From Caulobacter sp. (GTDB lineage Bacteria; Pseudomonadota; Alphaproteobacteria; Caulobacterales; Caulobacteraceae): a stretch of DNA of 64,000 nt. Positions 18,501 through 26,968 of this stretch are shown in pieces (position 1 is the first letter of the stretch; the number at the start of each line of letters is the position of its first letter). Under the pieces are notes generated by a model. It saw only the letters and a list, made by a program, of their open reading frames with translations. It was not told the DNA's origin and did no database searches. The stretch lies in assembly GCA_017744495.1 (NCBI GenBank), contig JAGIBE010000111.1:1-64000 (forward strand). The letters are read 5' to 3'. The translations under genes were made by a program, and so were the position numbers.

Positions 18501-18682
18501 GGCCCCGAACCTAAGGGTTTCGCGCCCCCCGCGCCAGCGCCGGACCGGTCCCTGCGCGAAAAGACCGCCGCATCCTGTTGAAACCTGCTGTACATTGCGA
18601 CGTCACGCATATGCCTTTATCAGGCTCCATGACGCTGGCGGGGATTTCCCGCTCAAGCTTTCCATCTCGAACCGGACGTTTC

Positions 18683-19381
18683 ATGCGCCGCAACCTTTCC
18701 GTCGCCCTCAGCGCTCTGATGGCCCTCTCGATCGCCGCCACGGCGACGACCGTCCACGCCCAGCAGGGCGGACGTCCCGGCCAGGGTCAGGGCGACGACG
18801 ACCAGGCCGCCAAGAAGAAGAAGCGCGACGACGAGTGGAACCAGCCCAAGGCTCCGCTGGCCCAGCTGCGCAACGCCGGTCCCTGCCCCTATGTGAAGGT
18901 GCTGTACGACGCCAGCCGCTATGTCGAATTCAAGGACGGCAAGGAATCGGCCGCCCAGGCGCTCTATACCGGCGAGGTCCAGGGCCTGTCGTCGGGCTGC
19001 GCCTACAAAAGCAACGACCCGATCAAGATGCAGGTCCAGATTCTGTTCGAACTGGGCAAGGGTCCCCAGGCGACCGGCGACCAGAAGACCTACCGCTATT
19101 GGGTCGCGGTGACCGAGCGCAACAAGAGCGTCCTGGCCAAGGAATATTTCGACCTGCCGGTGAAGTTCGCGCCGGGCCAGGACCGCGTCTACGTGACCCA
19201 GAACCTGAAGACCATCACCATCCCGCGCGCCGACGAGAAGGTCAGCGGCGGTAATTTCGAAGTCCTGGTCGGCTTCGACGTCACCCCGGAAATGGCCGCC
19301 TTCAACCGCGACGGCAAGCGCTTCCGCGTCAACGCCGGCCAGACCCAGCAAGCCCAAACCGGAAACACCCCCAAACCATGA
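18683..19381 (+). CDS. secreted protein of unknown function upstream of argS
   Basis: A 232-aa exported protein. The ATG at 18683 is chosen because it opens a good Sec signal peptide ([20 protein letters not shown], cleavage near VHA|QQ). After a Gln/Gly/Asp-rich and Lys-rich linker, the mature domain contains Cys residues ([29 protein letters not shown]) and beta-rich blocks ([20 protein letters not shown]). No named family is recognised, though similar proteins precede argS in relatives. The stop overlaps the argS start by 4 bp (ATGA). A periplasmic role is likely; function is unknown. Confidence 0.7.
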   Translation: MRRNLSVALSALMALSIAATATTVHAQQGGRPGQGQGDDDQAAKKKKRDDEWNQPKAPLAQLRNAGPCPYVKVLYDASRYVEFKDGKESAAQALYTGEVQGLSSGCAYKSNDPIKMQVQILFELGKGPQATGDQKTYRYWVAVTERNKSVLAKEYFDLPVKFAPGQDRVYVTQNLKTITIPRADEKVSGGNFEVLVGFDVTPEMAAFNRDGKRFRVNAGQTQQAQTGNTPKP

Positions 19382-21219
19382 GTGATTTGAAGCGGTCCCT
19401 GAGCGAGGCGGCCGCGGCCGCCTTCCAGGCCGCCGGACTGTCTCCCGACTTCGGGCGCGTCACCGCGTCCGACCGGCCCGACCTGGCCGACTTCCAATGC
19501 AACGGGGCCCTGGCGGCCGCCAAGAGCGCCAAGCGCAATCCGCGCGAGATCGCCGTGCAGGTCGTCGACATCCTGAAGACCGACCCACGCCTGGCCTCCG
19601 TCGAGATCGCCGGCGTCGGCTTCATCAATATGCGCGTCAGCGACGACGCCCTGGCCGCCCGCGCCAACGAGATCGCCGCCGATCCGCGCGCCGGGGCCGA
19701 GCCGCTCGCCAACCCGCGCCGGGTGCTGGTCGACTACGCCGGCCCGAACGTGGCCAAGCCGATGCACGTGGGCCACCTGCGCGCCTCGATCATCGGCGAG
19801 TCGGTCAAGCGGCTGTACCGCTTCCGCGGCGACGACGTGGTGGGCGACGCCCACTTCGGCGATTGGGGCTTCCAGATGGGCCTGCTGATCAGCGCCATCA
19901 TGGAGGAGGACGCCTTCATCCGCGCCCTGCTCGAGCGCCTGGTCGAGGCCCCGCGCGGCTTCTCCAAGGCCGACGAAGAAAAGGTGATGGCCGAGTTCGC
20001 CCAGCGTGTGACGCTGGAGGACCTGGACCGCATCTATCCCGCCGCCTCGGCGCGCCAGAAGGAAGACCCCGAGTTCAAGGAGCGGGCCCGCAAGGCCACC
20101 GCGGAACTGCAGAACGGCCGCTTCGGCTACCGGCTGCTGTGGCGTCACTTCGTCAACATCAGCCGAGTGGCCCTGGAGCGCGAGTTCCACGCCCTGGGCG
20201 TCGATTTCGACCTGTGGAAGGGCGAGAGCGACGTGCAGGACCTGATCGCGCCGATGGTCAGCCAGCTGGAGGCCAAGGGCCTGCTGGTCGACGACCAGGG
20301 CGCCCGCATCGTCCGCGTGGCCCGCCCCGGCGAGACCAAGAAGAAGAAGCTGGCCGACGGCACGGTGGTCGAGGTCGAGAGCCCCGACCCTCTGCTGGTC
20401 GTCTCGTCGGAAGGCTCGGCCATGTACGGCACGACCGACCTGGCCACGATCCTGGACCGCCGCAAGTCGTTCGACCCGCACCTGATCCTCTACGCCGTGG
20501 ACCAGCGCCAGGCCGACCACTTCGAGCAGGTGTTCCGCGCCGCCTATCTGGCCGGCTACGCGACGCCGGGCGGGCTGGAGCACATCGGCTTCGGCACCAT
20601 GAACGGCAGCGACGGCAAGCCCTTCAAGACCCGCGCCGGCGGCGTCCTGAAGCTGCACGACCTGATCGAGATGGCCCGCGAGAAAGCCCGCGAGCGCCTG
20701 CGCGAAGCCGGCCTGGGCGCCGAGCTGTCGGACGAGGCCTTCGAGGACATCGCCCACAAGGTGGGCGTGGCGGCCCTGAAGTTCGCCGACCTGCAGAACT
20801 TCCGCGGCACCTCCTACGTCTTCGACCTCGACCGCTTCACCAGCTTCGAGGGCAAGACCGGCCCGTACCTGCTGTACCAGTCGGTGCGCATCAAGAGCAT
20901 CCTGCGCAAGGCGGCCGAGCAGGGCCTGACCTCGGGCCAAGTGATCGTCGGCGAACAGGCCGAGCGTGACCTGACGCTGCTGCTGGACGCGTTCGAAGGC
21001 GCGCTCTCCGAGGCCTACGACAAGAAGGCCCCCAACTTCATCGCCGAGCACGCGTACAAGCTGGCCCAGACCTTCTCGAAGTTCTACGCCGCCTGCCCGA
21101 TCCTGGGCGCGGACGACGTAGCGATCCGGGCCTCGCGCCTGGCACTGGCTGAGACGACGCTGAAGCAGCTGGAACTGGCCCTGAACCTGCTGGGCATCGA
21201 GGCTCCGGAGCGGATGTAG
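19378..21219 (+). CDS. argS: arginyl-tRNA synthetase
   Basis: A 613-aa class I synthetase charging tRNA-Arg. The HIGH signature is HVGH (130-133) within [15 protein letters not shown]. The degenerate second signature is [14 protein letters not shown]. The N-terminal Add1 domain and the C-terminal anticodon-binding DALR domain ([24 protein letters not shown]) are both present. It is coupled to the upstream secreted-protein gene by an ATGA overlap and followed by a terminator hairpin. Confidence 0.98.
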   Translation: MSDLKRSLSEAAAAAFQAAGLSPDFGRVTASDRPDLADFQCNGALAAAKSAKRNPREIAVQVVDILKTDPRLASVEIAGVGFINMRVSDDALAARANEIAADPRAGAEPLANPRRVLVDYAGPNVAKPMHVGHLRASIIGESVKRLYRFRGDDVVGDAHFGDWGFQMGLLISAIMEEDAFIRALLERLVEAPRGFSKADEEKVMAEFAQRVTLEDLDRIYPAASARQKEDPEFKERARKATAELQNGRFGYRLLWRHFVNISRVALEREFHALGVDFDLWKGESDVQDLIAPMVSQLEAKGLLVDDQGARIVRVARPGETKKKKLADGTVVEVESPDPLLVVSSEGSAMYGTTDLATILDRRKSFDPHLILYAVDQRQADHFEQVFRAAYLAGYATPGGLEHIGFGTMNGSDGKPFKTRAGGVLKLHDLIEMAREKARERLREAGLGAELSDEAFEDIAHKVGVAALKFADLQNFRGTSYVFDLDRFTSFEGKTGPYLLYQSVRIKSILRKAAEQGLTSGQVIVGEQAERDLTLLLDAFEGALSEAYDKKAPNFIAEHAYKLAQTFSKFYAACPILGADDVAIRASRLALAETTLKQLELALNLLGIEAPERM

Positions 21220-21227
21220 CCCCCGCC

Positions 21228-21254
21228 GGGACGCTCGAGTTTCTTGAGCGTCCC
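21228..21254 (+). terminator. terminator after argS
   Basis: Stem GGGACGCTC (21228-21236) and GAGCGTCCC (21246-21254) form a perfect 9-bp hairpin 8 bp after the argS stop. The downstream U-tract is weak (CTTTTC about 15 bp later), so efficiency is uncertain. Confidence 0.6.
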
Positions 21255-21344
21255 GAGCGAACTTCAGCTTTTCTCGGGGACGACCGACGAAAAGCACGCC
21301 TCCGCGCTCTTGACCGCCAGCGCCCGGTCCCGCATCCCCGCGCC

Positions 21345-22307
21345 ATGGCCGTCTATACCGACATCACCGACGACGAACTCGCCGCCTTCCTGGCCGACTA
21401 CGACCTGGGACAGGCCGTGGCGTTCAAGGGTATCGCCGAGGGGGTGGAGAACTCCAACTTCCTGCTGGAGACCGAGACCGGCCGGTACATCCTCACGGTC
21501 TACGAGCGGCGCGCCAAGCCCGAGGACCTGCCCTATTTCCTGAACCTGCTGACCTGGCTGGCCGATCGCGGCTATCCCAGCGCCAAGCCGATCGCCGACC
21601 GTTCGGGCGCCACGCTGAAGACCATCCGGGGCAAGCCGGCGGCCCTGGTCGAGTTCCTGCCCGGCCTGTCGGCCCGCCGCCCGACCATCGCCCACTGCCG
21701 CGAGGCCGGCGAGGGCCTGGCCTGGCTGCACCTGGCCGGCGAGGGCTATCCGGCCCGCCGCGCCAACGACCTGGGCCAGCCGCACTGGGCCCCGCTGTTC
21801 TCCAAGCACCGCAAGGCCGCCGAAGGTCTCAAGCCGGGCCTCTCCGCCGTCATCGACAACGACCTGGCCGAGCTCGCCCTGGTCTGGCCCAAGACCCTGC
21901 CCTCGGGCGTGATCCATGCCGACTATTTCCCGGACAACGTCTTCTTCAAGCCGGACGGCAGGTTCGCGGCGGCCATCGACTTCTACTTCGCCTGCGACGA
22001 CGCCTACGCCTACGACATCGCGGTGACCCTGAACGCCTGGTGCTTCGAGGCCGACGGCAGCTTCAACATCACCGCCGCCCGGGCCCTGATCGCCGGCTAT
22101 GAGCGCCGCCGGCCGTTGAGCCCGGCCGAGCGCGACGCTATCCCGATCCTGGCGCGCGGCGCGGCCATGCGCTTCTTCCTGACCCGTCTGGCCGACTGGG
22201 GCGCGACCCCGGCCGGGGCCTTGGTCAAGCCGAAGGACCCGCTGGAGTACGAGCGCAAGCTGGCCGTGCACCGCGAGGGTCTCAGCCTGTTCGGGGCCGG
22301 CGCGTGA
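21345..22307 (+). CDS. thrB: homoserine kinase, aminoglycoside-phosphotransferase type
   Basis: A 320-aa kinase of the ThrB2 type used by alphaproteobacteria. It has N-terminal [20 protein letters not shown], catalytic loop [13 protein letters not shown] with the Asp base, and the Mg-binding AIDFYFA block (Asp). It phosphorylates homoserine for threonine synthesis; thrC lies at the far end of this window, not next to it. The GTG of rnhA overlaps its stop (GTGA at 22304-22307), so the two are co-translated. Confidence 0.95.
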   Translation: MAVYTDITDDELAAFLADYDLGQAVAFKGIAEGVENSNFLLETETGRYILTVYERRAKPEDLPYFLNLLTWLADRGYPSAKPIADRSGATLKTIRGKPAALVEFLPGLSARRPTIAHCREAGEGLAWLHLAGEGYPARRANDLGQPHWAPLFSKHRKAAEGLKPGLSAVIDNDLAELALVWPKTLPSGVIHADYFPDNVFFKPDGRFAAAIDFYFACDDAYAYDIAVTLNAWCFEADGSFNITAARALIAGYERRRPLSPAERDAIPILARGAAMRFFLTRLADWGATPAGALVKPKDPLEYERKLAVHREGLSLFGAGA

Positions 22308-22753
22308 CCCCGAGGCTTGTGATCTATACCGACGGCGCCTGCCGCGGGAATCCCGGCCCGGGCGGCTGGGGCGCCCTCCTGATGTACGGCGACAAGAAGA
22401 AGGAAATCTGTGGCGGCGAGCTGGCCACGACCAACAACCGCATGGAGCTGATGGCCGCCATCCAGGCCCTGGAAGCGCTGAACAAGCCGACCAAGGCCGA
22501 GCTGCACACCGACAGCCAGTATGTGATGAAGGGCGTCACCCAGTGGATCCACGGCTGGAAGGCCAAGGGCTGGAAGACCGCCGACAAGAGCCCGGTAAAA
22601 AACGAGGATTTGTGGCGGCGCCTGGACGCCGCCCGCGCCCGGCACGAGGTTGATTGGCGCTGGGTGAAGGGCCACGCGGGCCACGTCCACAACGAACGCG
22701 CGGACGAGCTGGCGCGGCTGGGCATGTTGAAGGCGCTGGGCGAGCGGGCCTAG
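22304..22753 (+). CDS. rnhA: ribonuclease HI
   Basis: A 149-aa enzyme that cuts RNA in RNA-DNA hybrids. The complete catalytic set is present at positions matching E. coli: Asp10, Glu48, Asp70 and Asp134, plus the mobile His124 (KGHAGH). The start is GTG at 22304, overlapping the thrB stop. It is followed 8 bp after its stop by a family B element. Confidence 0.98.
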   Translation: MTPRLVIYTDGACRGNPGPGGWGALLMYGDKKKEICGGELATTNNRMELMAAIQALEALNKPTKAELHTDSQYVMKGVTQWIHGWKAKGWKTADKSPVKNEDLWRRLDAARARHEVDWRWVKGHAGHVHNERADELARLGMLKALGERA

Positions 22754-22761
22754 CTACCGCT

Positions 22762-22839
22762 GGGGACATGCCCTTGCGGCGTGTCCCCATCCGCTACGCC
22801 ACGCCCAGACTTGGGGACACGCCGCGAGGGCATGTCCCC
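22762..22839. repeat. family B inverted-repeat element, copy 1
   Basis: Two 27-bp arms (22762-22788 and 22813-22839) are inverted copies with one mismatch around a 24-bp loop. Each arm starts GGGGACA and ends TGTCCCC, so each can also fold on itself. The arm reads GGGGACATGCCC, then TTGCGG, then CGTGTCCCC. It lies 8 bp after the rnhA stop. Confidence 0.93.
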
Positions 22840-22895
22840 GTTCTAGGAACATTTCGGCCGGTTCACGGATTCGCTTCGACACAGGAGGTGAACCC

Positions 22896-23081
22896 ATGTC
22901 CAAGCGTGAACTGATCGAACCCAATCCCGGCGACAAGCGCTACGTCCGGCGCGACGACCAGGGCCGCTTCAGCGAGTCCGACGATGTCGGCCGCTCGCTG
23001 GCCGCCGATCGCCGCCAGCACTCCAGCCACGACGCCGGCCCCGGCCAAGGCGACAAGGGCGACCGCAAGAAGAAGCACTAG
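22896..23081 (+). CDS. conserved 61-aa hydrophilic protein
   Basis: A 61-aa, very polar protein (KRELIEPNPGDKRYVRRDDQ, then DVGRSLAADRRQ and a Gly/Asp/Lys tail). I remember the DKRYVRRDDxGRF ... DVGRSL pattern as a small protein family of unknown function spread through proteobacteria. It has a very strong SD (AGGAGGTG, 6 bp before the ATG). A GGAAC at 22846-22850 could be an ECF15-type -35 element, but the expected -10 is not clear. The KTSC gene follows 7 bp later. Confidence 0.8.
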   Translation: MSKRELIEPNPGDKRYVRRDDQGRFSESDDVGRSLAADRRQHSSHDAGPGQGDKGDRKKKH

Positions 23082-23088
23082 GCCCGCC

Positions 23089-23310
23089 ATGCCCTCATCG
23101 GTCATCAAGGCTTGGCGCTATGACTCGGAGGGCGCGGTCCTGACGATCACCTTCGTCAGTGGCCGCGCCTACGCGTACCAGGCCGTGCCCGCCGATGTCG
23201 CCGAGGGCTTCCGCCTGGCCTTCGCCAAGGGCGAGTACTTCAACCGGGCGATCCGCGACCGCTATCCGGCCATCCGGACCGTGGAGCCCGAGCAACTGCC
23301 CTTGCTCTAG
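23089..23310 (+). CDS. KTSC-domain protein
   Basis: A 73-aa protein matching the KTSC domain over its full length: SSVIKAWRYDSEG, then LTITFVSGRAYAYQAVP, and the end block AFAKGEYFNRAIRDRYP. KTSC domains are small beta-rich modules found alone or fused to nuclease/synthetase-like proteins; role unknown. It lies 7 bp after the 61-aa gene, likely co-transcribed, and its stop is 2 bp before a family B element. Confidence 0.88.
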   Translation: MPSSVIKAWRYDSEGAVLTITFVSGRAYAYQAVPADVAEGFRLAFAKGEYFNRAIRDRYPAIRTVEPEQLPLL

Positions 23311-23312
23311 CC

Positions 23313-23392
23313 GGGGACATGTCCTTGCGGCGTGTCCCCAACAGCTAGCGCCGGGGCCTGGACCTGGGGACACGCCGCAAGGGCATGTCCCC
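23313..23392. repeat. family B inverted-repeat element, copy 2
   Basis: The 27-bp arms at 23313-23339 and 23366-23392 are separated by a loop containing AGCTAGCGCCGGGGCCTGGA. The element starts immediately after the KTSC gene stop. The left arm has one substitution (ATGTCC for ATGCCC) relative to the consensus. Confidence 0.93.
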
Positions 23393-23449
23393 TCCGCGCG
23401 CCCATCCGTCGCATGCCGCCCCCCGGGGACGGCTCCCCATATGTAGGTG

Positions 23450-23821
23450 ATGGCCAAGACAGCGCGAGTCGTCACCGAACCCGTCGAAACCGAATCCCGG
23501 ACCGCCGACATCCTCGAACTCGAAGACGTCGCCGCGCGGCGTGAGCGGTTCCTGGCCCATGCCGAGGCCTCCAGCCGGGTCGCTGCCTACTGGCTCCAAA
23601 TCCCCGAAGGCGCGACCGTCGCGTCGTTGGCCGATCCCGCCGTGCAGCGCGACGCCGCCGATCAACTGCACTTGGTCACGGCCATGATCGGCGGGAGCCT
23701 GGGCAGGACGCCCGGCGGCGTGGTCGTGCGCGTGCCCTTGTCGGCCCACGAACGGTTCGAAGCCCTGGCCCGGCCCATCCTCGACGCCTGGCTCGTCGCC
23801 TTCCATCGCGAGGCGTGCTAG
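23450..23821 (+). CDS. hypothetical protein upstream of the DUF763 gene
   Basis: A 123-aa protein with no recognised family. An acidic/helical N-terminus (ILELEDVAARRERFLAHAEA) is followed by a mixed domain (RVAAYWLQIPEGATVASLAD ... GVVVRVPLSAHERFEALARP). No signal peptide or membrane helix is seen. The start could be GTG 23447 or ATG 23450; the ATG is used. It lies 27 bp before the DUF763 gene, on the same strand and between the same pair of family B elements, so the two may be functionally linked. Confidence 0.55.
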   Translation: MAKTARVVTEPVETESRTADILELEDVAARRERFLAHAEASSRVAAYWLQIPEGATVASLADPAVQRDAADQLHLVTAMIGGSLGRTPGGVVVRVPLSAHERFEALARPILDAWLVAFHREAC

Positions 23822-23848
23822 AACAATCACGGAACATCCGGAGTCGAC

Positions 23849-25114
23849 ATGGCCAGACGCGCGGGCAGCGCCGACCTTCCTTTGCACAGCGGACACGTGC
23901 CGCCCTGGCTGGCCCAGCGGATGACGCGGCTGGGGGCGGTGATCAGCCAGGCCATCGTCCACCACTACGGCCGCGACGAGCTGCTGAGCCGCCTGGCCCA
24001 TCCGTTCTGGTTCCAGTCGTTCGGGGCGGTGATGGGCATGGATTGGCACTCCTCCGGCATCACCACGAGCGTGCTGGGTTCGCTCAAGCGGGGCCTCGCC
24101 CCTCTGTCGGGTGAGCTGGGGATCCATGTCTGCGGCGGACGCGGCAAGCATTCGCGCCAGACCCCGGCCGAGCTGATCGCGGTGGGCGAGCGCGTCGGCC
24201 TGGACGGCGCGGCCCTGGCCCAGGCCAGCCGGCTGGTGGCCAAGGTCGACAGCGCCGCCGTCCAAGACGGCTTCGACCTCTATCTGCATGGCTTCATCGT
24301 CGCCGACGACGGCCAGTGGGTGGTGGTCCAGCAGGGCATGAACGATGAACGCCGCCAGGCGCGGCGCTACCACTGGAGCTCGCGCGAGCTGAAGAGCTTC
24401 GTCGACGCCCCGCACGCGGCGATCGAGGGGCGCGGACATGGCGAGATCGTCAACCTGACTGACCGCCGGGCCGACGCCTCGCGAGCGGCCCAGATCCACA
24501 TGCTGCAGGCGCTGGGTCCCGACGGCGTGGCGCGCGAGGCCGTCAAGCTGGCCGCCGCCGAGGCGCCGCCGCCGGCCCAGGCGACGCTGCCTCACCTGGT
24601 CATGCCCGACCATCACGACGTCCGGCCCGAGGACGTCGTCACGCGCCGGCTCCACGGCGCGTTGGCGGCCGCCGCCGAGCAGGGGCCCAAGGATTTCTCC
24701 GATCTGTTGATGGTTCCGGGCGTCGGCGCCCGCACGGTGCGGACCCTGGCCATGGTCGCCGAGGTCGTGCACGGCGCGCCCTGCCGGTTCAGCGACCCGG
24801 CCCGCTTCTCCCTGGCCCTGGGCGGCAAGGACCGGCATCCGTTCCCGGTGCCGACCAAGGTCTATGACGAGACCATCCGTGTGCTGAAGGCCGCCGTGGA
24901 GAGCGCCAAGCTGGGCCACGAGGAGACCCTGGGCGCCATCCGCCGCCTGGACGACCAAGCCCGCCGCCTGGAACGCGTGGCCGACGGTCCGTCGGTCAAG
25001 GCCTATATCGCCCAGGAGCGCGCCGCCTCGCCCTCGTACGGCGGCCGCAGCGTGTTCGGCTGGGAGAGCGACTTGGTCGGGGACATGCCCTCGCGGCGTG
25101 TCCCCGACCGCTAG
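23849..25114 (+). CDS. DUF763 protein with helix-hairpin-helix-like motif
   Basis: A 421-aa protein matching DUF763 along its length: RAGSADLPLHSGHVPPWLA, FGAVMGMDWHSSGITTSVLG, CGGRGKHSRQTP and VVVQQGMNDERRQARRYHW. Around residues 285-310 lies VPGVGARTVRTLAMVAEVV, which looks like a helix-hairpin-helix DNA-contact motif. The family occurs in bacteria and archaea, and its activity is unknown; a nucleic-acid-linked role is my inference. The last 11 residues (GDMPSRRVPDR) and the stop come from a family B palindrome, so the natural C-terminus has been replaced or extended. Confidence 0.88.
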   Translation: MARRAGSADLPLHSGHVPPWLAQRMTRLGAVISQAIVHHYGRDELLSRLAHPFWFQSFGAVMGMDWHSSGITTSVLGSLKRGLAPLSGELGIHVCGGRGKHSRQTPAELIAVGERVGLDGAALAQASRLVAKVDSAAVQDGFDLYLHGFIVADDGQWVVVQQGMNDERRQARRYHWSSRELKSFVDAPHAAIEGRGHGEIVNLTDRRADASRAAQIHMLQALGPDGVAREAVKLAAAEAPPPAQATLPHLVMPDHHDVRPEDVVTRRLHGALAAAAEQGPKDFSDLLMVPGVGARTVRTLAMVAEVVHGAPCRFSDPARFSLALGGKDRHPFPVPTKVYDETIRVLKAAVESAKLGHEETLGAIRRLDDQARRLERVADGPSVKAYIAQERAASPSYGGRSVFGWESDLVGDMPSRRVPDR

Positions 25115-25157
25115 CGCCGCGCCTGGACTTGGGGACACGCCGCAAGGGCATGTCCCC
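25079..25157. repeat. family B inverted-repeat element, copy 3 (overlaps DUF763 3' end)
   Basis: Arms at 25079-25105 and 25131-25157. The left arm is translated as the end of the DUF763 protein, whose TAG (25112-25114) sits in the loop (CTAGCGCCG). The right arm ends 13 bp before the stop of the converging rhodanese gene. Confidence 0.93.
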
Positions 25158-25170
25158 GGCAGCACCCAGC

Positions 25171-25590
25171 TTAAGCCGCCAACCGCCCCGGCTCTTCCCC
25201 CTGGGCGAACGGCAGACCCTCGTCGGCCCAGCCCGTGACGCCGCCGATCATCAGCTTCACGGGACGGCCCAGCATCGCCAGCTTCAGCGCCGCGCGATCG
25301 GCGCCGTTGCAGTGCGGACCGGCGCAATAGACCACGAACAGGGTGTCGGCAGGCCATTCGGCCATCCGCTCGGCGCTCATCTCGGCGTGGCGCAGGTGGA
25401 TCGCGCCCGGCACGTGCCGGCGGGCATAGGCCTCCGGCGAGCCCACCACGTGCAGCAGGACGAAGTCGATCTCGCCCGCCTTCATGGACGCGGCGACGTC
25501 GGCGCAGTCGGTCTCCAGGCTCAGCCGGGCGGCGAAGTGGGCGGCCGCGACGGACGACGCGGCGGCGGGGATGTCGGACACAAAGCTCAT
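25171..25590 (-). CDS. rhodanese-like domain protein
   Basis: A 139-aa single-domain rhodanese. Blocks are DFVLLHVVGSPEAYARRHVP, GAIHLRH and the active loop VVYCAGPHCNGADRA with the expected catalytic Cys89 and a second Cys94. Such proteins transfer sulfur or handle thiol persulfides. It is divergent from the FtrA-like activator at 25676 (85-bp shared promoter region), a pairing seen in many bacteria, which suggests the activator regulates it. Confidence 0.9.
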   Translation of the reverse strand: MSFVSDIPAAASSVAAAHFAARLSLETDCADVAASMKAGEIDFVLLHVVGSPEAYARRHVPGAIHLRHAEMSAERMAEWPADTLFVVYCAGPHCNGADRAALKLAMLGRPVKLMIGGVTGWADEGLPFAQGEEPGRLAA

Positions 25591-25675
25591 GACGGCCTCC
25601 TCTGTTGGCGAGGAAGACTTGCCCCAGGCGGCGCTTCGGCGTTAGCTGGCAGAATAGACATCGACCGTAAAGATC

Positions 25676-26632
25676 ATGCCAAACCGCAACCTCAACGTCG
25701 TCGCCCTGGCCTATGACGGCCTGTGCACCTTCGAGTTCGGGGTGGCGGTCGAGCTGTTCGGTTTGCCCCGGCCGGAGATGGGTCCGGACTGGTATCGCTT
25801 CGCCACCGCCGCCATCGAACCCGGCCCCCTGCGCGGCCTGGGCGGGGTCCAGGTCGTCGCCGACGGCGGGCTGGACCTGGTCGAGGCGGCCGGCACGATC
25901 ATCGCCCCGGGCTGGCGCGAGGCCGACACGCCCGTGCCGCAGCCGCTGATCGACGCTCTCCGGACAGCCCACGCCAAGGGCGCGCGGGTGATGTCGATCT
26001 GCTCGGGCGTCTTCGTGCTGGCGGCGGCGGGCCTGCTGGCAGGTCGGCGGGCCACCACCCACTGGCGCTATGTCGACAAGCTGCGGGCGCTCTATCCTGA
26101 CATCGATGTGCTGCCCGACGTGCTCTATGTCGACGAGGGCGACGTCATGACCTCGGCCGGCAGCGCCGCCGGCCTGGACCTGGGCCTGCACCTGGTGCGC
26201 CGCGATTTCGGGCCCGAAGCGGCCAACACCGTGGCCCGGCGTCTTGTGATCCCGCCCCACCGCGACGGCGGCCAGGCCCAGTTCATCCAGCGGCCCGTGC
26301 CTACGGCGCACGAGGCCTCGCGCCTGTCGCCGATCCTGGACCGCATGCGCGCCGACCTCGCCCGCGAGCATACCGTGAAGGCCCTGGCCGACGCCGCCGG
26401 CATGAGCCCCCGCACCTTCCTGCGCCGCTTCGAGGCCGCCACAGGCACGACGCCCGCCCGCTGGCTGCTGGCCGAGCGCCTGGCCCGGGCCCGCGACCTG
26501 CTGGAGACCACCCCCTTCGGCGTCGAACAGATCGCCCAGGCCGTCGGCTTCGGCGCCCCCGCCCTGCGCCACCACTTCCGCAAGTCCCTGGCCACCACGC
26601 CCCAGGCCTATCGGGCGCGGTTCGCGGGCTGA
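25676..26632 (+). CDS. ftrA: FtrA-like transcriptional activator (DJ-1/PfpI + AraC HTH)
   Basis: A 318-aa regulator. The N-terminal DJ-1/PfpI-type domain (NVVALAYDGLCTFEFGVAVE ... SICSGVFVLAAAGLL with the Cys elbow) is followed by a C-terminal AraC-type double helix-turn-helix (LADAAGMSPRTFLRRFEAAT and IAQAVGFGAPALRHHFRKSL). The architecture and divergent rhodanese neighbour match the FtrA group. The ligand is unknown. The ftrA name is by resemblance only. Confidence 0.85.
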   Translation: MPNRNLNVVALAYDGLCTFEFGVAVELFGLPRPEMGPDWYRFATAAIEPGPLRGLGGVQVVADGGLDLVEAAGTIIAPGWREADTPVPQPLIDALRTAHAKGARVMSICSGVFVLAAAGLLAGRRATTHWRYVDKLRALYPDIDVLPDVLYVDEGDVMTSAGSAAGLDLGLHLVRRDFGPEAANTVARRLVIPPHRDGGQAQFIQRPVPTAHEASRLSPILDRMRADLAREHTVKALADAAGMSPRTFLRRFEAATGTTPARWLLAERLARARDLLETTPFGVEQIAQAVGFGAPALRHHFRKSLATTPQAYRARFAG

Positions 26633-26786
26633 GGCGCCTTCCCGACACAACATCACCCGTCCGTAACGAACCCGCCGCGAAATGACCTTGGTCGCGCCGT
26701 TGCGCCGCCGGGTTCGGATCCCAATCTCTTCTTCGACGCGGACAACCCGGCTCCTCCCCCCGGCCGGCCCCAGCGTCCTGTAAGCG

Positions 26787-26826
26787 CAGCGTCCGTGCCT
26801 TCCCCCTCTCGGCACGGACGCTGTTT
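26787..26826 (+). terminator. orphan intrinsic terminator in the 336-bp gap after ftrA
   Basis: A perfect 13-bp stem (CAGCGTCCGTGCC at 26787-26799 with its complement at 26811-26823) is followed by TTTGCGTT. It lies 155 bp beyond the ftrA stop, too far to look like a simple ftrA terminator. Between them is a C/T-rich tract and a second possible stem (CCGGGTT ... AACCCGG near 26707-26752). This 26640-26826 stretch may encode a small RNA. The remaining gap to the VOC gene holds nothing I can name. Confidence 0.7.
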
Positions 26827-26968
26827 GCGTTAAGGGCCCGTCTCGCCGCTCAACAAGCCCGACCTTCGTCGGCCCCTATTTGCGCTGGTAACGCTAACAC
26901 CTCGCGCTATCCTGTCGCCCGACACCTTCGCTCGCCTCAAGAGCGGAGGGTCGCGCGGGAGTGAGACG

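Noticed and set aside
22762..25157. CRISPR array or group of direct repeats
   Set aside because: The three units are inverted pairs separated by genes, without regular spacers or cas genes. They are palindromic elements.
23345..26815. Minus-strand open frame of 1156 codons
   Set aside because: It runs antisense through the DUF763 and FtrA-like genes and through a palindromic element, has low-complexity shadow composition and no domain. In GC-rich DNA long antisense frames are common.
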